Shown: positions 1 to 5,593 of the stretch, piece by piece
How the letters are laid out: every line of letters starts with the position of its first letter
How positions within the stretch are numbered: position 1 is the stretch's first letter
Source of the DNA: an uncultured Collinsella sp.
GTDB lineage: Bacteria; Actinomycetota; Coriobacteriia; Coriobacteriales; Coriobacteriaceae
Direction of reading: 5' to 3'
DNA: 5,593 nucleotides
NCBI GenBank assembly: GCA_900553415.1
Contig: USDH01000105.1
Location: 1-5,593, forward strand
Notes under the pieces: model-generated
Told to the model about the DNA's origin: nothing
What the model saw: the letters and a program-made list of their open reading frames with translations, nothing else
The model's database searches: none
Program-made: the position numbers and the translations under genes

Positions 1-57
1 ACCGCCAAACAGTCCCTATTTCACCGCAACTTATGATGGGGAATTTTGGACGATGGG

Positions 58-63
58 TATAAT
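58..63 (+). promoter_or_regulatory. Probable promoter -10 box (TATAAT)
   Basis: A perfect TATAAT hexamer lies 37 bases before the ATG of the zinc-ribbon membrane protein gene. At 17-base spacing the -35 position (35-40) reads GATGGG, a poor match to TTGACA. A TG at 54-55 is one base too far upstream for a canonical extended -10. Transcription would start near base 70, leaving a leader of about 30 bases. The -10 match and its place are seen; promoter activity is inferred. Confidence 0.6.
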
Positions 64-90
64 CGTCGTATTGCATTGAAATGTGGCGAA

Positions 91-95
91 AGGAG
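91..95 (+). promoter_or_regulatory. Ribosome-binding site that sets the start of the zinc-ribbon gene
   Basis: AGGAG sits 5 bases before the ATG at 101. A GTG at 83 in the same frame would add six residues, but it lies upstream of this Shine-Dalgarno sequence and the added codons would contain it. The ATG at 101 is therefore preferred. Confidence 0.8.
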
Positions 96-100
96 TGGCA

Positions 101-1084
101 ATGTCTCGGTATTGCGCCTCGTGCGGCAAACTTCTTGCAGATGATGCCAAGTTCTGCACCTCGTGCGGTGCACCCGTTGAGCAAACAACCGCGAGCGATA
201 GCCAGCCCGCTTTTGAGCAGACCGGTTCCCTCGATACGCCGCAAGCCAAGGCGGACGACTCCCTCGCCTATAGCCCCGACCCCGCCGCAAGGACCGAGGC
301 CGTCGAGACCACGCAGCGCATACCCGTCGCGAGCGGCTCGTCCCAACAGCAGCCGGCTCCCGCATACGCGCCCGCTTCGCCACAGACCCCCGCTCCCAAA
401 AAGAGCGGCACCGGGCCGCTTATCGCCGTTATCGTTGTGCTGGTGGCGATCATCATCGCCCTGGTCGTTTTCTTTGTGATCAAGCCTTTCGACAACGCCG
501 CCACGCAGACGACTGCCGAGGTAGCTAAGCTGCACCATGACGTCGACGACGATGACCTAAAGCCTCTCGGCGATCCCAACAGCCTGTACGACGATGATGA
601 CGATGACGACGAGGATGGCGGCGAAGCAACGCTCTCCGAGCAGAACCTCTACCGCCGACTGAGCGAATACTACGACTTGCTCGAAGACCTCGACAACTAC
701 GTCCGTGGCTGCGCACAGAACTTCAACGGCAGCTATCTGGAAGAGGATCGAACCACCCGTCAAAATCTCGCCGACGTCGCCGAGCGCACGGAGGACACCA
801 TCGAGCAGTATTACGACATCGTCGAGGACCTGGACGTCCCGACGAGCTCTAAGAACTACAGCTCCTGGAAAGACATCGTTGCCCTGTATGACGACCTGGA
901 CCACCGCATTGACGCGATCTGCGATGCCTGGGAGATCAGCCTGAAGTACGCAAAGCCCGCGGACCACAAGAATGAGATCGTGGCGCCGCTGTCACGCGAC
1001 AACGTGGCGGGCACCAATGACAATAAGTACCGCCTAGACTTTGAGGAGCGCTATCCCGGCGCCAAACCTGTCGAGGTGAACTAG
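101..1084 (+). CDS. Zinc-ribbon, single-pass membrane protein with acidic C-terminal domain; function unknown
   Basis: This 327-residue protein starts with a short zinc ribbon, CASCGK at 5-10 and CTSCGA at 19-24, of the common 'YCxxCGK...FCxxCGAP' type. A linker rich in Pro, Ala, Gln and Ser (about 25-105) leads to one strong transmembrane helix at about 106-128. Two lysines (100-101) precede the helix, which suggests a cytoplasmic N-terminus and an outward-facing C-terminus. After the helix comes a very acidic stretch with seven Asp followed by Glu-Asp (164-172). The remaining domain (about 175-327) is helix-prone and rich in Asp, Glu and Tyr. It has Cys204 and Cys274, which could form a disulfide if exported. 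No catalytic motif is recognisable. The gene has its own promoter and terminator and is transcribed toward the topoisomerase gene, so no functional link with its neighbours follows. Similar zinc-ribbon membrane proteins are common in Gram-positive bacteria and mostly uncharacterised. The reading frame is secure; the role is not known. Confidence 0.9.
   Translation: MSRYCASCGKLLADDAKFCTSCGAPVEQTTASDSQPAFEQTGSLDTPQAKADDSLAYSPDPAARTEAVETTQRIPVASGSSQQQPAPAYAPASPQTPAPKKSGTGPLIAVIVVLVAIIIALVVFFVIKPFDNAATQTTAEVAKLHHDVDDDDLKPLGDPNSLYDDDDDDDEDGGEATLSEQNLYRRLSEYYDLLEDLDNYVRGCAQNFNGSYLEEDRTTRQNLADVAERTEDTIEQYYDIVEDLDVPTSSKNYSSWKDIVALYDDLDHRIDAICDAWEISLKYAKPADHKNEIVAPLSRDNVAGTNDNKYRLDFEERYPGAKPVEVN
590..616 (+). 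repeat. Aspartate-codon run (GAC/GAT triplets)
   Basis: Nine consecutive codons give seven Asp, one Glu and one Asp in the region after the membrane helix. GAC and GAT codons alternate irregularly, so this is not a pure microsatellite. That fits selection for acidity, but replication slippage could still change its length. Confidence 0.7.
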
Positions 1085-1098
1085 CGCTCTGCCGGTCT

Positions 1099-1139
1099 AA
1101 AAAACGAGCGAGGATCGCGGGGTCCTCGCTCGTTTTTTT
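1099..1139. terminator. Bidirectional intrinsic terminator between convergent genes
   Basis: A perfect inverted repeat pairs CGAGCGAGGA (1105-1114) with TCCTCGCTCG (1123-1132) across an 8-base loop. Six A (1099-1104) flank it on the left and seven T (1133-1139) on the right. Read rightward it is a GC-rich stem followed by a U-run, 14 bases after the stop of the zinc-ribbon gene. Read leftward it gives a stem followed by six U, 22 bases after the stop of the topoisomerase gene. It should end transcription from both directions. Confidence 0.93.
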
Positions 1140-1161
1140 AGTCAATGTTTCGACTGCGCCG

Positions 1162-3756
1162 TTACTTGTCGGCGGCTGCTTTCTTGGCAGTCGACTTCTT
1201 CGCGGTCGTCTTCTTGGCGGCAGTGGCTTTCTTAGCCGTCGTCTTCTTGGCCGCCGTCGTCTTCTTGGCCGTGCTCGCCTTAGTCGTGGTCTTGCGACCG
1301 CGGGCGGGCTTCTTCTCCTTGGTCGGGCAGTCCATGTTGACGCAGATACGCCACGGGCCGCGCGCCGTGTTGACCACCACGATGGGGGCGCCGCACTCGG
1401 GGCAGGTCTCACCCGTCGCCTCGAGCTTGCCGCGCGCCGGCAGCGGATAACTCACGCCGCAGTCATCGTAGTTGGTGCAGCGGATAAAGCGCTTGCCGCT
1501 CTTCTCGCTCTTGTGCGCGATCAGGTCTCCATGGCGTCCGGCCTCGGCGCACACCTTGCACTCGCCCACCTTAAGGTCAGGCTCGTAGTTGGTGGGGCAC
1601 GTGGGGTTCACGCAAATCTCGAAGGCCTTCTGGCGGAACGGCTGACACTTAATGCGCGGCGCACCGCACTCGGGGCACACGGCGGCCTCGCCCTCGAGCG
1701 GGCTTACCTTGACGCCACTCGGCACCGGATAGGTCACGTCGCAGTCGGGCCATCCCATGCAGCCGATAAAGCTGCCGCGGGTCTTGGCGCTCGTCTTCAT
1801 AACCAGATCCTTGCCGCACTTGGGGCAAGCGCCCACGCGCGCATCGGCCGTGACGGCGTCGCTGATGGCGTCGCCCAGCTCCTGCGTGTGCTTAAGCAGC
1901 TCGTCGAGCACGCCGGCAAGCAGCGCACGCGAGTGCGTCACGACATGCTCTTCGGTGTCCTCGCCGCGCTCGACGCGGGTCATGTCGCCGTCGAGCTCGC
2001 TGGTCATATCGGGGCTCGTGATGCGCGGGGCAAACTGCGTCAGCGCATCGATGATGGCAATGCCCAGCTGGCTCGGCTCAACGGGATCGTTTTTGAGATA
2101 GCGCACGGCATACAGGCGCTCGATGATGCTCGCGCGCGTGGACTTGGTGCCCAGGCCGCGCTTTTCCATCTCCTGCACGAGCTTGCCCTGGCTGTAGCGC
2201 GCGGGCGGCTCGGTCTGTTTGGCCTCGAGCTTAATGTCGAACACATCGACCGTATCGCCCTGCTCCAGCGGCGGCATCTGCTCGTCGCGCTTAAGTCCGT
2301 ACGGGTACGCCTCGCGGAAACCCGGGGTCACGAGCACATCGCCCGAAGCCACGAACGGCTCACCGTTCACATCGAGCTCGAGCTTGGTGTTCTCGATAGT
2401 CGCGGGACCCATGAGCGTCGCCAGGAAGCGACGGGCGATCAGGTCATAGAGCTTGCGCTGGCCGCCGTCGAGCGTGGACGGATCGCCCTCGCCCGTGGGG
2501 TAGATAGGCGGGTGGTCGGTGGTCTCGACCTTGCCGCGCGTGGGCTTCATGGGGCCGGCGAGCACCTTTTTGCACACGGGCGCCAGCGCCGGGTTGATCT
2601 TTGCCAGGTCACTCACCACGGCGCCCAAATCGAGCGTCGCGGGATACACGGTGTTGTCGACACGCGGGTAGCTGATAAGGCCCGCCATGTAGAGGGACTC
2701 GGCGATGCGCATCGTACGCGCAGGCGAGATGCCCTCGGCCGCAGCGGCAGCCTGCAGCGAGGTCGTCGCAAACGGCGTGGGCGGCTGCTGCTTGCGGGAG
2801 CGCTTGGTCACCGCGGCAACGGTCGCCGTCTTGGCGCCGTCGACGTGACCATACGCCGTCTCGGCAGCATCTTTGTCGGTAAAGCGTGCCGTCTTGTGCG
2901 CGATCTTAAAGCGATCGTCCTCGGCAGCGCCCTGCGCGGCACCCATACCGCGAATCTGCCAATAGTCCTCGGGCACAAACGCCATGCGCTCGCGCTCGCG
3001 CTCGACCACCAGGGCGAGTGTCGGCGTCTGCACGCGGCCGGCGGAGCGCACGTTACCAAAGCCGCCAAACTTGGCGAGCGTCAAGTAGCGCGTGAGCACC
3101 GCACCCCAAATGAGGTCGATGTGCTGACGGCTCTCGCCGGCGTCAGCCAGGTTCTGGTCGAGCGAGACAAGGTTATCGAAGGCCTGCGTGATCTCGGCCT
3201 TGGTAAACGAAGAATACTGGGCGCGGGCGACCGGCAAGTCGGGCGCAACCTCGCGCACCTTGTTGAGGGCGTCCGAACCGATCAGCTCGCCCTCGCGATC
3301 GAAGTCCGTAGCGATGATGACGCTGTCGGACTTCTTGGCAAGGTTCTTGAGCGAGCGAATGAGCTCTTTCTCGGCCGGCAGCTTAATGACGGGCGCCCAG
3401 GTGAGATAGGGCAGGCTCTCGAGCTTCCAGCCCTTGATGGAGATACCGTCGGCAAGGAACGGCTTGCGCTTGGTGTCGTACGGCGGACGGGCCAGGCCAT
3501 CGGGCATATCAGCCGGCAGCATCTCGCCGTCCTCGGTCACCGAATACCAACCCAGCTTTTTATCGAACAGCACGCTGTCGCAAAAATCGGGCGCAAGGAT
3601 GTGACCGGCAAGGCCGATGGTCACGCACTCCTCGCCCTTCCACTCAAAACGGTAGATGGCGGTGTTGTACACCTTGTCCTTTTTGGGTTTGCCCGTGGAC
3701 AGACGCTCGGCGATTTGACGCGCGGCGTCGTTTTTCTCGGCGATGATGAGCTTCAA
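1162..3756 (-). CDS. topA: Type IA DNA topoisomerase, archaeal-TopA-like core with four zinc ribbons and a lysine-rich tail
   Basis: This enzyme relaxes negative supercoils by cutting and rejoining one DNA strand through a 5'-phosphotyrosine. The 864 residues begin with a Toprim domain: Glu7 in the first strand and the acidic DFDREGE motif with Asp151, Asp153 and Glu155. The catalytic tyrosine is Tyr363 in LISYPRVDNTVYP. The N-terminus (MKLIIAEKNDAARQIA) and the active-site context resemble archaeal topoisomerase I more than E. coli TopA or TopB, judged from memory of those families. Four Cys4 zinc ribbons follow (Cys 644/647/666/672, 694/697/715/720, 733/736/760/766, 785/788/805/810). Residues 813-864 are a Lys/Ala/Thr tail of the sort that aids DNA binding in actinobacterial TopA. 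The start is TTG at 3756, required to keep Glu7 and supported by AGGAG six bases upstream; the next Met is residue 84. It is the last gene of the cluster, 54 bases after hypB. A topB label cannot be fully excluded. Confidence 0.93.
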   Translation of the reverse strand: MKLIIAEKNDAARQIAERLSTGKPKKDKVYNTAIYRFEWKGEECVTIGLAGHILAPDFCDSVLFDKKLGWYSVTEDGEMLPADMPDGLARPPYDTKRKPFLADGISIKGWKLESLPYLTWAPVIKLPAEKELIRSLKNLAKKSDSVIIATDFDREGELIGSDALNKVREVAPDLPVARAQYSSFTKAEITQAFDNLVSLDQNLADAGESRQHIDLIWGAVLTRYLTLAKFGGFGNVRSAGRVQTPTLALVVERERERMAFVPEDYWQIRGMGAAQGAAEDDRFKIAHKTARFTDKDAAETAYGHVDGAKTATVAAVTKRSRKQQPPTPFATTSLQAAAAAEGISPARTMRIAESLYMAGLISYPRVDNTVYPATLDLGAVVSDLAKINPALAPVCKKVLAGPMKPTRGKVETTDHPPIYPTGEGDPSTLDGGQRKLYDLIARRFLATLMGPATIENTKLELDVNGEPFVASGDVLVTPGFREAYPYGLKRDEQMPPLEQGDTVDVFDIKLEAKQTEPPARYSQGKLVQEMEKRGLGTKSTRASIIERLYAVRYLKNDPVEPSQLGIAIIDALTQFAPRITSPDMTSELDGDMTRVERGEDTEEHVVTHSRALLAGVLDELLKHTQELGDAISDAVTADARVGACPKCGKDLVMKTSAKTRGSFIGCMGWPDCDVTYPVPSGVKVSPLEGEAAVCPECGAPRIKCQPFRQKAFEICVNPTCPTNYEPDLKVGECKVCAEAGRHGDLIAHKSEKSGKRFIRCTNYDDCGVSYPLPARGKLEATGETCPECGAPIVVVNTARGPWRICVNMDCPTKEKKPARGRKTTTKASTAKKTTAAKKTTAKKATAAKKTTAKKSTAKKAAADK
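1165..1320 (-). repeat. Lysine/alanine/threonine repeat tail of the topoisomerase
   Basis: The last 52 codons encode irregular repeats of units such as TTAKK, TTAAKK and ATAAKK, giving about 20 positively charged residues and no acidic residue until the penultimate one. The DNA shows repeated CTTCTTGGC/CTTCTTAGC blocks on the + strand. Comparable tails in actinobacterial TopA are known to help non-specific DNA binding and processivity. Such repeats tend to vary in copy number between strains. Confidence 0.8.
1321..1827 (-). repeat. Duplicated zinc-ribbon pair within the topoisomerase
   Basis: Ribbons 1+2 (residues 644-722, bases 1591-1827) and 3+4 (733-812, bases 1321-1560) share one plan. 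Each has CxxC, then FIxC, xDCxVxYPxP, CPECGAP, ICVN and CPT in that order. The Cys spacing alternates as well: a 5-residue gap in the second Cys pair of ribbons 1 and 3, a 4-residue gap in ribbons 2 and 4. This points to duplication of a two-ribbon module rather than four independent ribbons. Confidence 0.8.
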
Positions 3757-3762
3757 AAGAGG

Positions 3763-3767
3763 CTCCT
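3763..3767 (-). promoter_or_regulatory. Ribosome-binding site for the TTG-initiated topoisomerase gene
   Basis: AGGAG on the minus strand stands six bases before the TTG at 3756. It supports this rare start codon, as no ATG or GTG lies in frame nearby that would keep the conserved N-terminus. Confidence 0.75.
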
Positions 3768-3810
3768 ATCTCGTATCTCTGCGGCTACGCCCGCCCGTAT
3801 GGCGGCCGAC

Positions 3811-4494
3811 TTACGCCCTTGCTTGCTCAATCTGCCCGATGAGCCAATCGCACCAGGCATCCATGCCCTCGCCCTTGCGCGCGCTCACGGCAAACCGCGG
3901 CGCTTGCGGATTGAGGTCATCGAGGGTCTTAGTATACCTATCCATGTCAAAATCGAAAGCCGGGGCCACGTCGACCTTGTTGAGCAGCTGTGCGCCGGCA
4001 TGTTGGAAGATGCCCGGGTACTTGATGGGCTTGTCGTCGCCCTCGGGCACCGAGAGGATCATGATGGACAGGTTCTCGCCCAGGTCAAAGTCGACTGGGC
4101 AGACCAGGTTACCCACGTTTTCGATAAAGATGACGTCGATGTTCTCCAGACCGACGGCCCGGTCGAACGCATCGACAGCCTCCATGATCATGTTGCCCTC
4201 AAGGTGGCACAGGCCACCCGTGTTGATCTGGATGGCGGGCATGCCGGCTTCCTTCATGGTGATGGCGTCGACGTCCGAGGCGATGTCGCCCTCGATGACG
4301 GCGCAGCGCAAGCCGGCCTTGTCGCGCAGGCGCTCGTTGGTGCCCAGGATCGTGGTGGTCTTGCCCGAACCGGGGCTCGACAAGACGTTGATCACATAGG
4401 TGTTTGTCTCATTAAATCGCTGACGCAGCTGATCTGCCAGGCGCTCGTTGCGCGACAGAATCGGCGATGCGATATCAATCGTTTTCTCAGCCAT
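3811..4494 (-). CDS. hypB: Hydrogenase nickel-insertion GTPase HypB
   Basis: HypB is a cytoplasmic SIMIBI-class GTPase that works with HypA to deliver Ni to the large subunit of [NiFe]-hydrogenase. In this 227-residue version the P-loop is PGSGKTT (41-47), with EGDIASD (68-74) in the switch region and the guanine-specificity motif NKVD (172-175). The metal site at the dimer interface is visible as Cys96-His97 (GGLCHLEG) and Cys132 (NLVCP). It lacks the N-terminal CxxCGC motif of E. coli HypB and the His-rich stretch of some other homologues, so it is the short form with only the G-domain metal site. The ATG at 4494 is chosen over the GTG at 4503, which overlaps the Shine-Dalgarno sequence; AAGGAG lies 8 bases before the ATG. 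It follows hypA by 55 bases and precedes the topoisomerase gene by 54. The related UreG is unlikely, given the GGLCHLEG and NLVCP motifs and the adjacent hypA. Confidence 0.96.
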   Translation of the reverse strand: MAEKTIDIASPILSRNERLADQLRQRFNETNTYVINVLSSPGSGKTTTILGTNERLRDKAGLRCAVIEGDIASDVDAITMKEAGMPAIQINTGGLCHLEGNMIMEAVDAFDRAVGLENIDVIFIENVGNLVCPVDFDLGENLSIMILSVPEGDDKPIKYPGIFQHAGAQLLNKVDVAPAFDFDMDRYTKTLDDLNPQAPRFAVSARKGEGMDAWCDWLIGQIEQARA

Positions 4495-4502
4495 ACTCGG
4501 CA

Positions 4503-4508
4503 CTCCTT
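4503..4508 (-). promoter_or_regulatory. Ribosome-binding site that sets the hypB start
   Basis: AAGGAG is spaced 8 bases from the ATG at 4494. The alternative GTG at 4503 shares its first base with this site and has no other Shine-Dalgarno sequence at a usable distance. Confidence 0.8.
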
Positions 4509-4549
4509 ACTTTGGCCCCTTTATACCCCATCACCAGATGGCTAGCGGG

Positions 4550-4906
4550 CTAATCGTCGGGGGTTTCGATTTCGATACTCGCGATATCGAGCTCGCGGCC
4601 GTGCAGTAGGCGCACGTTGGCACCACCACACTGGGGACAGCGACAGTGGAAGCGATCGTGGTCAAAGACCTCGCCGCAGTCCAAGCATTCACTTTGTGGG
4701 TGAATCTCCTCAACCGCGAGCTCGCAGCCTCGCGTGAGCGGGTCCTCGTCGCGAAATGTCTCCCATGCAAAGTCAAGCGCCTCGCGCACAACTTCGGTCA
4801 TATCCCCGATACGCAGCGTTACCAAAACGGCGCGCGAGGCCCCCGCCCCACGCGCCGCGCGAATCACTGTATCGAGTATGCCGTTGACAATGCCAACCTC
4901 GTGCAT
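4550..4906 (-). CDS. hypA: Hydrogenase maturation nickel metallochaperone HypA
   Basis: HypA binds Ni and passes it, with HypB, into the [NiFe]-hydrogenase large subunit in the cytoplasm. The protein has 118 residues, the usual family length. It starts with Met-His-Glu, where the N-terminal amine and His2 form the Ni site. The structural zinc site is two CxxC pairs, Cys74/Cys77 (CLDC) and Cys90/Cys93 (CPQC); an extra Cys88 lies just before the second pair. The ATG at 4906 is fixed by the need for His2 and by AGGAG 9 bases upstream. The gene begins 6 bases after the tatC stop codon, so translation is probably coupled to tatC, and hypB follows. The related HybF would look similar, but the adjacent hypB favours HypA. 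The hydrogenase it serves and the other hyp genes (hypC-hypF) lie outside the window or elsewhere. Confidence 0.96.
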   Translation of the reverse strand: MHEVGIVNGILDTVIRAARGAGASRAVLVTLRIGDMTEVVREALDFAWETFRDEDPLTRGCELAVEEIHPQSECLDCGEVFDHDRFHCRCPQCGGANVRLLHGRELDIASIEIETPDD

Positions 4907-4912
4907 ACCGAT

Positions 4913-5593
4913 TTACTCCTCGTCGTCCTCGTCGTCCGAGAACAGGTCCAGACGGCTCACGAACAGGCCCTCCTTGCCCTCGCGCGCGGTAATGACCACG
5001 CGGGCGATGGCGAGCGAGATCTCGTAGAGCGAAAGCAGGGCACCGTACATAAGGCCCAGCGTGACGGGCGAACCGTCGGGCGTGATCACGGCCGAGCCCA
5101 CGAGCAGGCCCACGTACACGTAGCGCCAGGCGCTGCGGAAGGCCGCGTAGGACACGATGTGGAAAACAGACAGGTAGAAGATGATGAGCGGCAGCTCAAA
5201 CGCCACACCAAAGCCGATCATAAAGAGCAGCTCCATGTTGACGTAGTTCTCCAGATCGGGCAGCGCGGTTGCGACGGCCGAGGTCTCGCCGATGAGCCAC
5301 TCAAAGCCCGCAGGAATGATGATGAAGTAGCAGAAGATGGCACCCAGGAAGAACAGCACCGTCGAGGCGAGCACCGTGGGCACGACCCATTTGCGCTCGT
5401 TGGGACGCAGTGCCGGCAGGAAAAATGCCAGAATCTGCCAGATGATCATGGGCGTGCACATGACCACGGCCATCTTGATGGCCAGCGAGAAGCGCAGGCC
5501 AAAGCCGCCGAGCGTGGTGGTGATGTAGAACTTACCGTCCGGCACAAAGGAGCGGATGGGGTCTTCCAGGATGTCGAGCACCACGGGCGTGGC
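4913..5593 (-). CDS. tatC: Twin-arginine translocase subunit TatC (5' end beyond the window)
   Basis: TatC is the polytopic membrane core of the Tat system; it recognises twin-arginine signal peptides and recruits TatA to export folded proteins. The frame is open to the window edge, giving 226 codons. What is missing is the start, probably some 30-50 residues with the first transmembrane helix and the cytoplasmic N-terminus that contacts signal peptides. Helices 2 to 6 can be seen at fragment residues of about 35-59, 71-95, 116-143, 155-171 and 175-198. Family marks include ALRPNERKWVVP (61-72, with the Glu that matches the signal-peptide-binding loop of E. coli TatC), FGVAFELP (127-134, with the conserved helix-4 Glu at 133), ITPDGSP (170-176) and LYE (189-191). 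The C-terminal tail ends in DDEDDEE. The GTG at 5584 is in frame but is unlikely to be the start because family sequence continues upstream. It heads the visible leftward cluster. Confidence 0.94.
   Translation of the reverse strand, partial: ATPVVLDILEDPIRSFVPDGKFYITTTLGGFGLRFSLAIKMAVVMCTPMIIWQILAFFLPALRPNERKWVVPTVLASTVLFFLGAIFCYFIIIPAGFEWLIGETSAVATALPDLENYVNMELLFMIGFGVAFELPLIIFYLSVFHIVSYAAFRSAWRYVYVGLLVGSAVITPDGSPVTLGLMYGALLSLYEISLAIARVVITAREGKEGLFVSRLDLFSDDEDDEE
4916..4920 (-). promoter_or_regulatory. hypA ribosome-binding site embedded in the last codons of tatC
   Basis: The final two Glu codons of tatC, GAG GAG, directly before its TAA, supply the AGGAG that precedes the hypA ATG by 9 bases. 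Ribosomes ending on tatC would stop on top of the hypA initiation region, which favours translational coupling. Confidence 0.8.

Noticed and set aside
1..57. Remnant of an upstream gene at the left edge
   Set aside because: No frame on either strand carries a recognisable protein end, and the stretch is more AT-rich than the genes. It looks like an intergenic region upstream of the promoter.
83..100. GTG at 83 as the start of the zinc-ribbon protein
   Set aside because: The AGGAG at 91-95 would lie inside the coding region; it is correctly spaced for the ATG at 101, which also puts the zinc ribbon at the very N-terminus as is common for this type.
936..1412. A leftward 158-codon frame across the convergent junction
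   Set aside because: It runs through the bidirectional terminator, has an Arg/Pro/Ala-rich composition typical of an off-frame reading, and overlaps two well-supported genes.
3757..3810. Possible terminator or separate promoter between hypB and the topoisomerase gene
   Set aside because: The 54-base gap is GC-rich at its upstream end but shows no stem followed by a T-run and no recognisable -10/-35 pair.
4523..4541. Possible internal promoter or hairpin between hypA and hypB (TATA-like bases; CCATC/GATGG inverted repeat)
   Set aside because: On the minus strand a TATAAA is present but no -35 element stands at the right distance, and the inverted repeat has only a 5-base stem with no T-run after it. 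Neither is strong enough to call.
1513..4545. A 1010-codon open frame on the + strand, running antisense through the topoisomerase and hypB genes
   Set aside because: It is a mirror of high-GC codon usage on the other strand. Its translation is rich in Ala, Leu, Arg, His and Gly with no recognisable domain, while the opposite strand carries complete known enzymes with intact active sites and good ribosome-binding sites.

Overview
The window looks like a piece of a high-GC Gram-positive chromosome. The closest fit I can argue for is an anaerobic Coriobacteriia member of the Collinsella/Eggerthella type. The reasons are GC-rich third codon positions throughout, strong AGGAG ribosome-binding sites, a lysine/alanine-rich tail on the topoisomerase as in Actinobacteria, and [NiFe]-hydrogenase maturation genes. 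The genus is an inference; no rRNA or other marker is present.

Layout: bases 1-100 hold a promoter with a perfect TATAAT -10 box and a ribosome-binding site. They lead into a rightward gene (101-1084) for an uncharacterised single-pass membrane protein with an N-terminal zinc ribbon and an acidic C-terminal half. A hairpin at 1099-1139 with A/T runs on both sides ends this gene and, on the other strand, the leftward cluster that converges on it.

The rest, 5593 down to 1162, is one leftward cluster in the order tatC (5' end beyond the window), hypA, hypB, type IA DNA topoisomerase. Gaps are 6, 55 and 54 bases, with no convincing internal terminator, so an operon is likely. TatC is the core of the twin-arginine translocase. 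HypA and HypB are the zinc/nickel and GTPase/nickel chaperones that load Ni into [NiFe]-hydrogenase. Tat can export folded, cofactor-loaded hydrogenases, so tatC-hypA-hypB is a plausible functional link, although no hydrogenase gene is visible here. The topoisomerase has an archaeal-TopA-like catalytic core, four C-terminal zinc ribbons arranged as a duplicated pair, and a lysine-rich repeat tail.

I see no phage, insertion sequence, CRISPR array, tRNA or rRNA. Every stretch over 300 bases is covered by a gene. I did not find a clearly new biological system. The points most worth a second look are the archaeal-like topoisomerase with its duplicated zinc-ribbon module, the tatC-hypA junction where the last codons of tatC form the ribosome-binding site of hypA, and the unknown zinc-ribbon membrane protein.
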